NCBI GenBank assembly: GCA_900540845.1
Contig: UQHS01000007.1
Location: 1-64,000, forward strand
Reading direction: 5' to 3'
Source of the DNA: an uncultured Collinsella sp.
Lineage (GTDB): Bacteria > Actinomycetota > Coriobacteriia > Coriobacteriales > Coriobacteriaceae
Length of the DNA: 64,000 bases
Shown here: positions 15,381 through 25,476 of the stretch, piece after piece
How the letters are laid out: each line of letters opens with the position of its first letter
Position numbering within the stretch: position 1 is the stretch's first letter
Notes under the pieces: model-generated
What the model saw: the letters and a program-made list of their open reading frames with translations, nothing else
The model's database searches: none
Told to the model about the DNA's origin: nothing
Position numbers and translations under genes: made by a program

Positions 15381-18152
15381 TTACTCCTCGAGCAGGTCCT
15401 CCAGCGCCTCGTCACCAGAGCCGATGTCGACGTGGTCGTCATCGGCCGGGGCTTCCATCGCACCGGCGGCCAGCAGGTCGAGCGACTCCTGGCCCTCGGC
15501 AACGGCCGGAGCCTTGGCCTTCTTCTTGGCACTCGTCATGCGAGCCACGGCGGTGACGCGGTCGCCATCGCCCACGCTCATCATCTTCACACCCTGGGTC
15601 GCGCGACCGGTCTGGGAAATCTCAGTGGTCTTCACGCGGATAACCGTGGCACCCTCGGTGATGATGAACAGCTCGTGCTGCGGCCCCACGACCTTCATGG
15701 CTGCCAGAGCGCCCTTGCGCTCGGTCATCTGAATCGTGTAGACGCCCTGACCACCACGATTCTGCTCGGGGTAGTCGGCAACCGGGGTGCGCTTGCCGTA
15801 GCCACGCTCGGTCACCACGAACAGCTCGCCGCGGCCGTTGGTGATCTCCATGCCCAGCACCTCGGCGTCACCCTTCATGGTGATGCCGCGGACGCCACTC
15901 GTGTCGCGACCGGTGGCGCGGACCTGGTCCTCGGCGAACATGATGGCCTTGCCGGCGGTGGTGGCCATGATGATCTTGTCGCCCGGCTTCACACGGCGGA
16001 CGCCCAGCAGGCGGTCGCCGTTCTTAATGTTGATGGCGATGATACCATCGCGGCGCGAACGGTCGTAAGCGGCCATGGCCGTCTTCTTCACCATGCCGCT
16101 CGCCGTCGCGAACATGAGGTACTCGTCCTCGGGGAACTCGCGGCAAGAAATGACGGACGCGATCTTCTCTCCCTCCTCAAACGGAAGCAGATTGACGATC
16201 GCGGTGCCGCGGGCCTGGCGGGTGCCCACGGGCAGCTCATGCACCTTGAGGCGGTACACCTTGCCGCGCGTCGAGAAGAACAGCACATATTCATGGGTGC
16301 TGGCGATGAACATCTCGTCGATGACGTCGTCTTCCTTGAGGCTCACGCCGGAGACGCCCTTGCCGCCGCGCTTCTGGGCGCGGTAGGCGGCCACCGGGAT
16401 GCGCTTCACGTAGCCGGTGTGAGTGATGGTCACGACCATGTCCTCGTCGGCGATGAGGTCCTCGACGTCGAGGTCCTTTTCGGCGTGGGTGATCTCGGTG
16501 CGGCGCTTGTCGCCAAACTTGCGGGCGATCTCGCGCATCTCCTCCTTGATCACGCCGAGGATCTTCTCCTCGTGCGCAAGCAGATCCTCGTAGTAGGCGA
16601 TGGCGCGGCGCAGGCCGTCGAGCTCCTCCTCGATCTTGTCGCGCTCCAGGCCGGTGAGGCGGCGGAGCTTCATCTCGAGGATGGCCGTGGTCTGCTCGGG
16701 CGTGAACCCAAAGCGCTCGATGAGGCGCGCGGAAGCCTCGGCATCCGTCTGCGAGGAGCGGATAATGGAAATGACCTCGTCGATGTGGTCGAGGGCGATG
16801 AGGTAACCCTCGAGGATGTGCGCGCGGGCCTGGGCCTTCTTGAGGTCGAAGCGGGTGCGGCGGGTCACGACGTCGACCTGGTGATCGATGTAGTGCTGCA
16901 ACATCTCGCGCAGGGACAGGCGCTTGGGGATGCCGTTGACCAGGGCGAGGTTGTTGGCGCCGAAGGTCGTCTGCAGGGAGGTGTACTTATAGAGGTTGTT
17001 GAGCACGACCTGCGGAATGACACCCTTCTTGAGTTCGATGACGAGGCGCAGGCCCTTTTGGGTCGACTCATCGCGCATGTCGGAGATGCCCTCGATGCGC
17101 TTCTCGTTGACGAGGCTCGCGATCTTCTCCTGCAGGGTGCCCTTGTTCACCATGTACGGGATCTCGGTGAACACGAGGCGGTTGCGGCCGGTCTTGGTGG
17201 ACTCGACGTGCGCCTTGGCGCGCACGGTGATGGAGCCGCGGCCGGTCTCGTAGGACTGACGGATGCCATCGGTGCCCATGATGAGGGCGCCCGTGGGGAA
17301 GTCGGGGCCGGGCATGATCTGCATGAGCTCGTCGACCGTCGCGTCGGGGTGGTCGATGAGGTAGCAGGTCGCCTCAATGGCCTCACCCATGTTGTGCGGG
17401 GCGATGTTGGTCGCCATGCCGACGGCGATGCCCTGGCTGCCGTTGACCAGCAGGTTGGGGAAGCGCGCGGGCAGGGCGATGGGCTCGGCGAGCGACTCGT
17501 CGTAGTTGGGCTGCCAGTCGACTGTGTCCTTTTGGAGGTCGCGCAGGAGCTCCATGGCGGGCTTGGCCAGGCGGGACTCGGTGTAACGCATGGCCGCCGC
17601 GCCGTCGCCGTCGATGTTGCCGAAGTTGCCGTGACCGTCCACGAGCGGGGTGCGCATGGAGAACCACTGGGCCATGCGGACCATGGTCTCGTACACGGCG
17701 AAGTCGCCGTGCGGGTGGTACTTGCCGATAACTTCGCCGACCGTCCATGCAGACTTCTTGTGCGGGCGGTTGGGGAAGATGCCACTTTCGTTCATCGCAT
17801 ACAGGATACGGCGGTGGACGGGCTTGAGGCCGTCGCGGACATCGGGCAGGGCGCGGGCGGTGATGACCGACATCGAGTACTCGATGAAGGACTGCTTCAT
17901 CTCGCGGCCGAATTCGCTGACCTGCAGCGTGCCGCCGTTGACGTCAGTGCCGGCGTCCTCGCCGCGGTCGTTGGCGCCGAAGCTCTCCTCGAGCTCCTCG
18001 TCGTCATTCTCTTCCTCGTCGGACTCGGCGTCGGGGTCGTACCCGCCGTCCTCGTCCTCCGTGGCGCGGGCGAGCAGGCGCTTGAGGTCCTCGGGCATGC
18101 CCTCGGATGCACCATCGAGCTCGCGCTCGTCGTTGTTCATATCGTCAGCCAC
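15381..18152 (-). CDS. gyrA: DNA gyrase subunit A
   Basis: The 923-residue breakage-reunion subunit of gyrase, which introduces negative supercoils. The core starts only at about residue 84 (MKQSFIEYSMSVITARALPD); the first 83 residues are a strongly acidic tract rich in Asp and Glu, some 65 residues longer than standard GyrA. The catalytic tyrosine lies in AAAMRYTE (about 190). At the quinolone-binding helix the sequence is HPHGDFAVYE: residue 151, equivalent to E. coli Ser83, is Phe (codon TTC, 17700-17702). C-terminal beta-pinwheel repeats and an acidic tail complete the protein. Start ATG 18152 follows AAGGAGAA. It is downstream of gyrB in the origin cluster, separated by a palindromic repeat. 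Confidence 0.97.
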   Translation of the reverse strand: MADDMNNDERELDGASEGMPEDLKRLLARATEDEDGGYDPDAESDEEENDDEELEESFGANDRGEDAGTDVNGGTLQVSEFGREMKQSFIEYSMSVITARALPDVRDGLKPVHRRILYAMNESGIFPNRPHKKSAWTVGEVIGKYHPHGDFAVYETMVRMAQWFSMRTPLVDGHGNFGNIDGDGAAAMRYTESRLAKPAMELLRDLQKDTVDWQPNYDESLAEPIALPARFPNLLVNGSQGIAVGMATNIAPHNMGEAIEATCYLIDHPDATVDELMQIMPGPDFPTGALIMGTDGIRQSYETGRGSITVRAKAHVESTKTGRNRLVFTEIPYMVNKGTLQEKIASLVNEKRIEGISDMRDESTQKGLRLVIELKKGVIPQVVLNNLYKYTSLQTTFGANNLALVNGIPKRLSLREMLQHYIDHQVDVVTRRTRFDLKKAQARAHILEGYLIALDHIDEVISIIRSSQTDAEASARLIERFGFTPEQTTAILEMKLRRLTGLERDKIEEELDGLRRAIAYYEDLLAHEEKILGVIKEEMREIARKFGDKRRTEITHAEKDLDVEDLIADEDMVVTITHTGYVKRIPVAAYRAQKRGGKGVSGVSLKEDDVIDEMFIASTHEYVLFFSTRGKVYRLKVHELPVGTRQARGTAIVNLLPFEEGEKIASVISCREFPEDEYLMFATASGMVKKTAMAAYDRSRRDGIIAINIKNGDRLLGVRRVKPGDKIIMATTAGKAIMFAEDQVRATGRDTSGVRGITMKGDAEVLGMEITNGRGELFVVTERGYGKRTPVADYPEQNRGGQGVYTIQMTERKGALAAMKVVGPQHELFIITEGATVIRVKTTEISQTGRATQGVKMMSVGDGDRVTAVARMTSAKKKAKAPAVAEGQESLDLLAAGAMEAPADDDHVDIGSGDEALEDLLEE

Positions 18153-18178
18153 GTGTTCTCCTTACCGGTCGTGGTTGC

Positions 18179-18287
18179 ATGTGTAATTTGGGGACGGGTG
18201 CGCTTTTGCACATCGCCCGGGCGCGTGCCGAGCGATGTGCGCCTCTGTACCGATGTGTAAAAGCGCACCCGTCCCCAAATTACACAT
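18179..18287. repeat. 37-base inverted repeat between gyrB and gyrA
   Basis: Arms at 18179-18215 and 18251-18287 match in inverted orientation with one difference. Each contains the core AATTTGGGGACGGGTGC, which recurs in single copy at 59343-59359. A competing shorter pairing (GCACATCG/CGATGTGC) exists inside. Such repeated GGGGACGG hairpins behave like REP sequences. In the gyrB-gyrA transcript this would fold into a very stable hairpin 14 bases after the gyrB stop, without a T tract for termination. Confidence 0.8.
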
Positions 18288-18300
18288 CGGGCGACGCCTG

Positions 18301-20325
<2,025 letters not shown>

Positions 20326-20567
20326 GTAGTTCTCCCTTTATCATGCGAAGTATGGCTAACCTTTATAGTTTATCGTATGGGTTGACGGTAAAACACGGCA
20401 CTCGAAATATCACAAATACCCCCAGAAGGCCCTGAGGTACGATTTGCGGGGCTGATACGGTCGGGTGGGTGGTCTTACACCAATCTAACCGACAGGCGTT
20501 GAGGACAGGTTCGTTGGCCTCGGCGACGGGCGGTGGGCCAGCCGTTCCACTGGCTGGCGGGACGGAG

Positions 20568-20939
20568 TTATTTGCGATCAAAGCCAGGGCGACTCGTCTT
20601 GACCACAATGTTGCTCACAGCACCGCCCAAGCGCTCCATCCGGGCGCGGATGATCTCGCGCATCATGGTGAGCTCCTGCGTCCACGAAGCACCGTCGGTG
20701 TACACCACCAGCTCATCGCGCTCGGGAACGTAGTGCAAGCCGGTGACGTGCTTGCCCTCACGCGTGTTGGCGCAGATCTGATTCCAGGCGTGATACACCT
20801 CGTGCCGGCGCTCGGCCTGTCGGAACTGCTGACGGCGCTCGGGCGAGGCACCGTCGAACAGGCGGCTGCGCTCGGAATTGATGAAGTCGCCCAATCCAGC
20901 CGTGCCGTTCAGGCGCCCCCTCTCGGTCACGCGACCCAT
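20568..20939 (-). CDS. dciA: DUF721 / DciA-like replicative helicase loader
   Basis: A 123-residue protein of the DUF721 family, between recF and gyrB, where actinobacteria keep this gene. Members related to DciA help load the replicative helicase DnaB at the origin; this specific role is transferred from family and location. The recognisable part is the C-terminal half: EVYHAWNQICANTREGKHV followed by LVVYTDGASWTQELTMM and EIIRARMERLGGA-VSNIVVKT, a small nucleic-acid-binding fold resembling a KH domain. ATG at 20939 is preceded by AAGGTGAGG; three upstream codons are also open (GTG 20948). Confidence 0.8.
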   Translation of the reverse strand: MGRVTERGRLNGTAGLGDFINSERSRLFDGASPERRQQFRQAERRHEVYHAWNQICANTREGKHVTGLHYVPERDELVVYTDGASWTQELTMMREIIRARMERLGGAVSNIVVKTSRPGFDRK

Positions 20940-21056
20940 TACCCTCACCTTTCCTTCCTCCGTCGATCAACCTACACCGCCCAGCCCAGCGCCCGCGCCG
21001 CTCACCCAACGCATCGGCGCCGGCGCAGAGAGGGGCGCAGATGCGGGCGGCGCATC

Positions 21057-22139
21057 CTAAGCCCCAACGTGTACGACCTTCGCGCGCTCAAGCACTTCCT
21101 CTGAGAAATACCCGAGGTTGGTCGTGGTGATCACCGTTTGGATCTCGTCCGCCACAAACCCCATGATTGCCTCGCGACGCACGGCATCCAGCTCGCTCAT
21201 CACGTCGTCGAGTAACAGTAGTGGTGGGCGCCCGAGAATATCGCGCGTGACCTGCACCTCCGCGATCTTCCACGCGAGCACAATCGAACGCTGCTGTCCC
21301 TGGCTGCCAAAATCGCGGGCGGAGCGGCCGTCGATGGTGAAGAAGATCTCGTCGCGATGCGGCCCTACCAGCGTGAGCCCGCGGCGAAGCTCATCCTCCC
21401 TGCGCTCGATGAGCGCGGCGGCAAACTGCTTGGCGATCCCCTCGCGGGTCGACGCGAGCGGCCCCACCGTGGGGACGTAGGCCACATCCGGCTCCTCGTG
21501 CGGCGCGATTGCGCGGTATACCTCGATGAAATGCCCGCGAATGCGCTCGAGCAGCGCCACGCGGTGCATGAGCAGCTGCGCGCCCGTGGACGCGAGCGAC
21601 TCGTCCCACACCTCGAGCAGGCTCGGCTGCGGCGCCTCTCTCAGCAGGTTGTTTCGCTGTTCAACCGTTCGCTCATAGGCCGAGAGCAGCTTGGCGTATT
21701 GCGCGTTGAGTTGCACGCCAAAAGAGTCCAGCGCGGCGCGGCGCGCCGAGGCCGACCGTTTGACCATGTCGAGGTCGTCCGGGCAAAACAGCACGCTCGG
21801 CAGCACGCCGCGCACGCCCGCGGCGGTTGTGCGCTTGCCATTGCGGGTAAAGGCGCGCTTGCCGTCAGCGAGGTTGAGTCCCATCTGCAGCAAACGGCCC
21901 TCCCCCTTGAGCGTGAGCTGTGCTCGGCCGCGCGGGCACCCCTCACGCAGCAGCTCGGATGCAGCGGGCTTGCGGAACGACGCGCCCGAGGTGAGCAGCT
22001 GCAACGCCTCCACAAGGTTGGTCTTGCCCACGGCGTTGCGACCCACCAAGACCGTCACGCGCGGGGCTAGATCGAGCTCGTACGCAGGAAAGCTGCGCCA
22101 AGAGTTCACCTCGAGGCGCGTCGCCACGATGCCAGTCAC
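21057..22139 (-). CDS. recF: DNA replication and repair protein RecF
   Basis: A 360-residue SMC-like ATPase that loads RecA at single-strand gaps. Walker A is GRNAVGKTN (about residues 33-41), the signature and Walker B regions appear as DFGSQGQQRSIVLAWKIAE and LLLLDDVMSELDAVRRE. GTG at 22139 shares its first base with the last base of the dnaN stop codon, a coupled junction usual for dnaN-recF. The conserved start VTGIVATRLEVNSWRSF begins there, although the frame remains open far upstream inside dnaN. Confidence 0.96.
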   Translation of the reverse strand: MTGIVATRLEVNSWRSFPAYELDLAPRVTVLVGRNAVGKTNLVEALQLLTSGASFRKPAASELLREGCPRGRAQLTLKGEGRLLQMGLNLADGKRAFTRNGKRTTAAGVRGVLPSVLFCPDDLDMVKRSASARRAALDSFGVQLNAQYAKLLSAYERTVEQRNNLLREAPQPSLLEVWDESLASTGAQLLMHRVALLERIRGHFIEVYRAIAPHEEPDVAYVPTVGPLASTREGIAKQFAAALIERREDELRRGLTLVGPHRDEIFFTIDGRSARDFGSQGQQRSIVLAWKIAEVQVTRDILGRPPLLLLDDVMSELDAVRREAIMGFVADEIQTVITTTNLGYFSEEVLERAKVVHVGA

Positions 22140-23242
22140 TAGATGCGCACAGGCATGACAAGATACAGGTAGTTGATCTTGTCGTAGGATTTGAATACGC
22201 CCGCCTGGCTGTAGCTCTGCAGCTCGAGGGTGATCTCCTTCTCGCGGGAGAGCACGTTCAGGCAACCGAAGATGTAATGGTAGTTGAAGGCGATGACGCC
22301 CGAGGCGCCCTCGGCCTCGACCTCGACCGTCGCCGTGGCGGCGTCCTGGTCGTTGGAGATGGCGGAGAGCACCATGGTCCCCGTCTCGGTGGAGATGTCG
22401 AACTTCACCGCGGAGTTCGCCTGGGCGACCGTGGACACGCGCTTGAGCGCCGAAGCGAGCGCGGAGACGTCGATCTTGACCGTGGTGGCGCACGCCGCCG
22501 GCAGCAGCGCCTTGTAGTTGGGGTAGATGCCCTCGATGCGGCGGGCGACGTACGTGGTGTTGCCAGACACGAACACAACCTGCGTGTCGGTGGAGCCGAT
22601 GAGGATGGATCCCTGGCCGCCCGTGATGGCAAGGGCGTCGTTGAAAGCTTCGGCGGGGACGTTCAGCTCAAAGCTGCCCTCCAGCGTGGAGGTCTCGACC
22701 TGGGTGTCGCACACGGCCAGGCGGTAGGAGTCGGTGGCCACGAGGCGGATCGTGTTGTTCTCGACCGTCATGTACACACCGTTGAGCACCAGGCGATTCT
22801 TGTCGGTCGAGGTGACGCGCCACACGCGCGCGACCATCTCGGAGAGGATGTTGGCCGGCAGCTCGACGGAGCGCTCGAGGGCGAACGTGGGAAACTCGGG
22901 GAAGTCGCTTGCTGCCAGCGTGTTGAGGCGGAACGTGGAGCGTTCACAGGTGATGGTGACCTGGCGCTCGACGAGCTCGAAGGACACGGGAGCGTCGGGC
23001 AGAGTCTTCACGATGTTGGAGAGCATCTTGCAGGGAATGACGACCTGGCCCTCTTCCTCGACCCGCGCGGCGATGCGGTGGCGAATGGAGATCGTGTAGT
23101 TGGAGGTCTGGAACTCCAGGACGCCATCGGCTGCGCGAACGAGGACACCCGAGAGGATCGGGAGAGTCGATGAGGGCGCGATGCCCTTCATCACGACGGC
23201 GATGGCATCGGAAAGGGCCGACTGGCTGACCGTGAACTTCAT
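22139..23242 (-). CDS. dnaN: DNA polymerase III beta subunit (sliding clamp)
   Basis: The 367-residue clamp that tethers polymerase to DNA as a ring-shaped dimer. Three repeated clamp folds are visible, starting MKFTVSQSALSDAIAVVMKG, with GVLVRAADGVLEFQTSNY and the C-terminal YLYLVMPVRI that forms part of the partner-binding pocket. Length is normal. ATG at 23242 follows AGAGAGGAATAAAAAGAG. Next gene is recF (one-base overlap). The space upstream towards dnaA carries DnaA boxes and an AT-rich tract. Confidence 0.97.
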   Translation of the reverse strand: MKFTVSQSALSDAIAVVMKGIAPSSTLPILSGVLVRAADGVLEFQTSNYTISIRHRIAARVEEEGQVVIPCKMLSNIVKTLPDAPVSFELVERQVTITCERSTFRLNTLAASDFPEFPTFALERSVELPANILSEMVARVWRVTSTDKNRLVLNGVYMTVENNTIRLVATDSYRLAVCDTQVETSTLEGSFELNVPAEAFNDALAITGGQGSILIGSTDTQVVFVSGNTTYVARRIEGIYPNYKALLPAACATTVKIDVSALASALKRVSTVAQANSAVKFDISTETGTMVLSAISNDQDAATATVEVEAEGASGVIAFNYHYIFGCLNVLSREKEITLELQSYSQAGVFKSYDKINYLYLVMPVRI

Positions 23243-23574
23243 CTCTTTTTATTCCTCTCTTAAATATATATAAGTAATAACAGTAATAACCCAGTGGACG
23301 ATGTGGACTACTTTCGTTTGCCCAGATACAGACCGCGATTTCTTTCAACAATCCATTGTAGACAACCGCCGACTTTTACCCCGCGTGAGACGCGCTGTTT
23401 TTCTTTGAACACTCAACCCCGACTTATCCCCATCTTCTCCCCCTGGTTTCCAACAGCTTATCCACAGCGTTCTTGCTGAGATTTGGCCGAGTGGGCGCCG
23501 CTGCCATGTCTCACGTCGCGCGCCGTCCGGTCGAGCGGGGCCCGTCTGGCGTTTGCGGCTGCGCCCCCGTACGA
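23243..23574. other. dnaA-dnaN spacer with DnaA boxes, probable part of oriC
   Basis: The spacer holds a perfect DnaA box TTATCCACA (23458-23466, plus strand) and a near box TTATCCCCA (23424-23432), plus an AT-rich tract at 23255-23290 (AAATATATATAAGTAATAAC), next to the dnaN start. That combination of boxes plus an easily melted stretch is what the unwinding side of a bipartite origin looks like in Bacillus. No gene was found in it. Confidence 0.6.
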
Positions 23575-25383
23575 CTACGACTTGAGCATGATCGTGTTCC
23601 TGAGGTTTTGTAGGTCCTCGTAGATACGCCGATCCTCGCGCATCTTGTTCTCGACCACCTTGAGGGAGTTGAGAACCGTGGAGTGGTCGCGCCCGCCAAA
23701 CTCCGCGCCGATGGCGGGCGTGGTCATCTCGCAGAGGCTGTTTGCCAGATACACGCCCACGTGGCGCGCGAATGCGATATTTGCCGTCCTGCGCGGCCCG
23801 ATGAGCTCCTCGTGGCTCACGTGGTAGAACTCCTCTACCACGCGCTGCACCGTGTCTATGTGGATGGTCTTGTGCGCGGTGTTGAAATAGGTCTTGGCGG
23901 TCTCGTCGATGTCGGCAGCCGAAAGCCCTCCGCCCGCCGCCTCGCGCTCCGCCGCTAGCCCCGCGCACCGCTCGCAGAAACTTTCGAGGTTGCGGATGTT
24001 GTTACCCGAGATCTCCGCCATGTGGCGAAGGTGCTCGTCGGTGAGGTGGCCCTGTCGCTCGGGCAACATTGACAGCAGCGAAGTGTCGACGTTCATGCCC
24101 TCCGGCGTGTCGGCCGCGCTGATGATGCTTTCGTAGTAGCGCTTGAGGATGATGTATTTCATCTCGAACCCGGGTTCCGAGACGAGGCACAGCATGCCGC
24201 GGCTAAAGCGGCTGGTGAGGCGCTCGTCCATCGCGAGGTCCTTGGGCGCGCGGTCGGACGCGAACGCGATCTTCTTGCCCTCACGGATGAAGCCGTCCAC
24301 GAGCTGGAAGAAGAACTCGACCGAGGCCTGCTTGCCCACGATGTTTTGGACGTCGTCGATGATGAGGATGTCGGCATCGCGGTATTCGCGCATGATGAGG
24401 CTGCCCGGGCCGCGCTGGCTGCCGAGCTCGTTCATGTAGTCGTCGAGGTATGCTTGCGAGTTGGCGTACTTGACCCGGATGTAGGGCTTCTCCTTGGCGA
24501 GGTAATTGCGCACCGCGAAGAGCAGATGGGTCTTGCCCAGGCCGGAATTGCCGTAGATGAACAGCGAGGGGCACTGCCCCGGCTCCTCCGCGTAGGCGGC
24601 GAAGCGCATGGCGCTGTTGAACGCATGGCGGTTTTCGTCGCCGGCGACGAAGCTCTCGAAGGTGTATTTGGCGTTGATGTCCACCGAGGGGGCCGCGGCC
24701 GCGACGTCGGTGTTAACTGCCGTGCCCGTAACTCCTCGATGCGCCGGTGCGCCTGCGCCTGCACTGGCGCGCTTGCCGGGTGTGGGAGCGCCGCCGTTCA
24801 TCTCCTGCATCATCTTGCGGAAGGCTTCGGCGGAAACCGTGTTGACGACGTTGATGCTGCCCTTTTGCGTGCCCTCGCCGGCGCCCGCCCGGTCGAGCTC
24901 GTGCCTTGGGGCGGGTGCCTCGCCCACGGCGCTGTGTGTGGCGGGCAGGGGTTCATCCTGGCCGAGGAGGGATTCGAGCAGTGACGGCGCGTTTTCCCCG
25001 TCGATGGCCTCCGGGGTTTCGCTCTGTGCGGGCTTTACCTTGGCCTCGTTGTCAGTTGCGGTCGCGCTTGCGGGCTCTGCTGCGCATATGCGTGCGCTGG
25101 CGCTGGCACCCGTGTGCCCGCTCGCAGCCCCTGCGCGCTCTTCGAGGCTCACCTCGAGTCGCATGGGCATAAACGAGACCTCCTCGAGGTACGCCTCGAC
25201 AATCTCGCGCTGGCGCTCGAGGTACGTGCACGCAAAGCGGCTGGGGACGGCGATGGTGAGGGACTCGTCATCGAAACTAACCGCTTGGCACTGCTCGAGC
25301 ATGTTGACGAGGCGGGCCTCGCGGCCGTCCCGCCGGCAAAACTCGATAACGTCATCGAGGAGGATGCGCGCTTCGTTGTCCAT
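23575..25383 (-). CDS. dnaA: chromosomal replication initiator DnaA
   Basis: The 602-residue initiator ATPase. Domain I covers about residues 1-90; a long Ala/Pro/Glu-rich linker (about 90-235) replaces the usual short domain II. The AAA+ core has Walker A GNSGLGKTHL (278-287) and Walker B ILIIDDVQNI (339-348). Domain IV ends with the DNA-binding signature RDHSTVLNSLKVVENK (565-580). Total length is well above the typical 450-500, all from the linker. ATG at 25383 lies 93 bases after the GHKL-wHTH gene, so both may share a promoter. The box VII segment ERLTSRFSRGML differs somewhat from the usual DRLRSRFEWGL. Confidence 0.96.
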   Translation of the reverse strand: MDNEARILLDDVIEFCRRDGREARLVNMLEQCQAVSFDDESLTIAVPSRFACTYLERQREIVEAYLEEVSFMPMRLEVSLEERAGAASGHTGASASARICAAEPASATATDNEAKVKPAQSETPEAIDGENAPSLLESLLGQDEPLPATHSAVGEAPAPRHELDRAGAGEGTQKGSINVVNTVSAEAFRKMMQEMNGGAPTPGKRASAGAGAPAHRGVTGTAVNTDVAAAAPSVDINAKYTFESFVAGDENRHAFNSAMRFAAYAEEPGQCPSLFIYGNSGLGKTHLLFAVRNYLAKEKPYIRVKYANSQAYLDDYMNELGSQRGPGSLIMREYRDADILIIDDVQNIVGKQASVEFFFQLVDGFIREGKKIAFASDRAPKDLAMDERLTSRFSRGMLCLVSEPGFEMKYIILKRYYESIISAADTPEGMNVDTSLLSMLPERQGHLTDEHLRHMAEISGNNIRNLESFCERCAGLAAEREAAGGGLSAADIDETAKTYFNTAHKTIHIDTVQRVVEEFYHVSHEELIGPRRTANIAFARHVGVYLANSLCEMTTPAIGAEFGGRDHSTVLNSLKVVENKMREDRRIYEDLQNLRNTIMLKS

Positions 25384-25476
25384 GGTGAACCGTCCTATGT
25401 GTGTCTGCGGGCGCCCGCCCGCGCTGCTGCGTTTTGTGCTGTGCTCCGGTTGCGTGCGCGGAGCGGGGTGGTGATG

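Noticed and set aside
15243..18260. A 1005-codon plus-strand frame opposite gyrA
   Set aside because: It mirrors the gyrA codon pattern (GC-rich third positions give open antisense frames), has no ribosome site and no recognisable domain.
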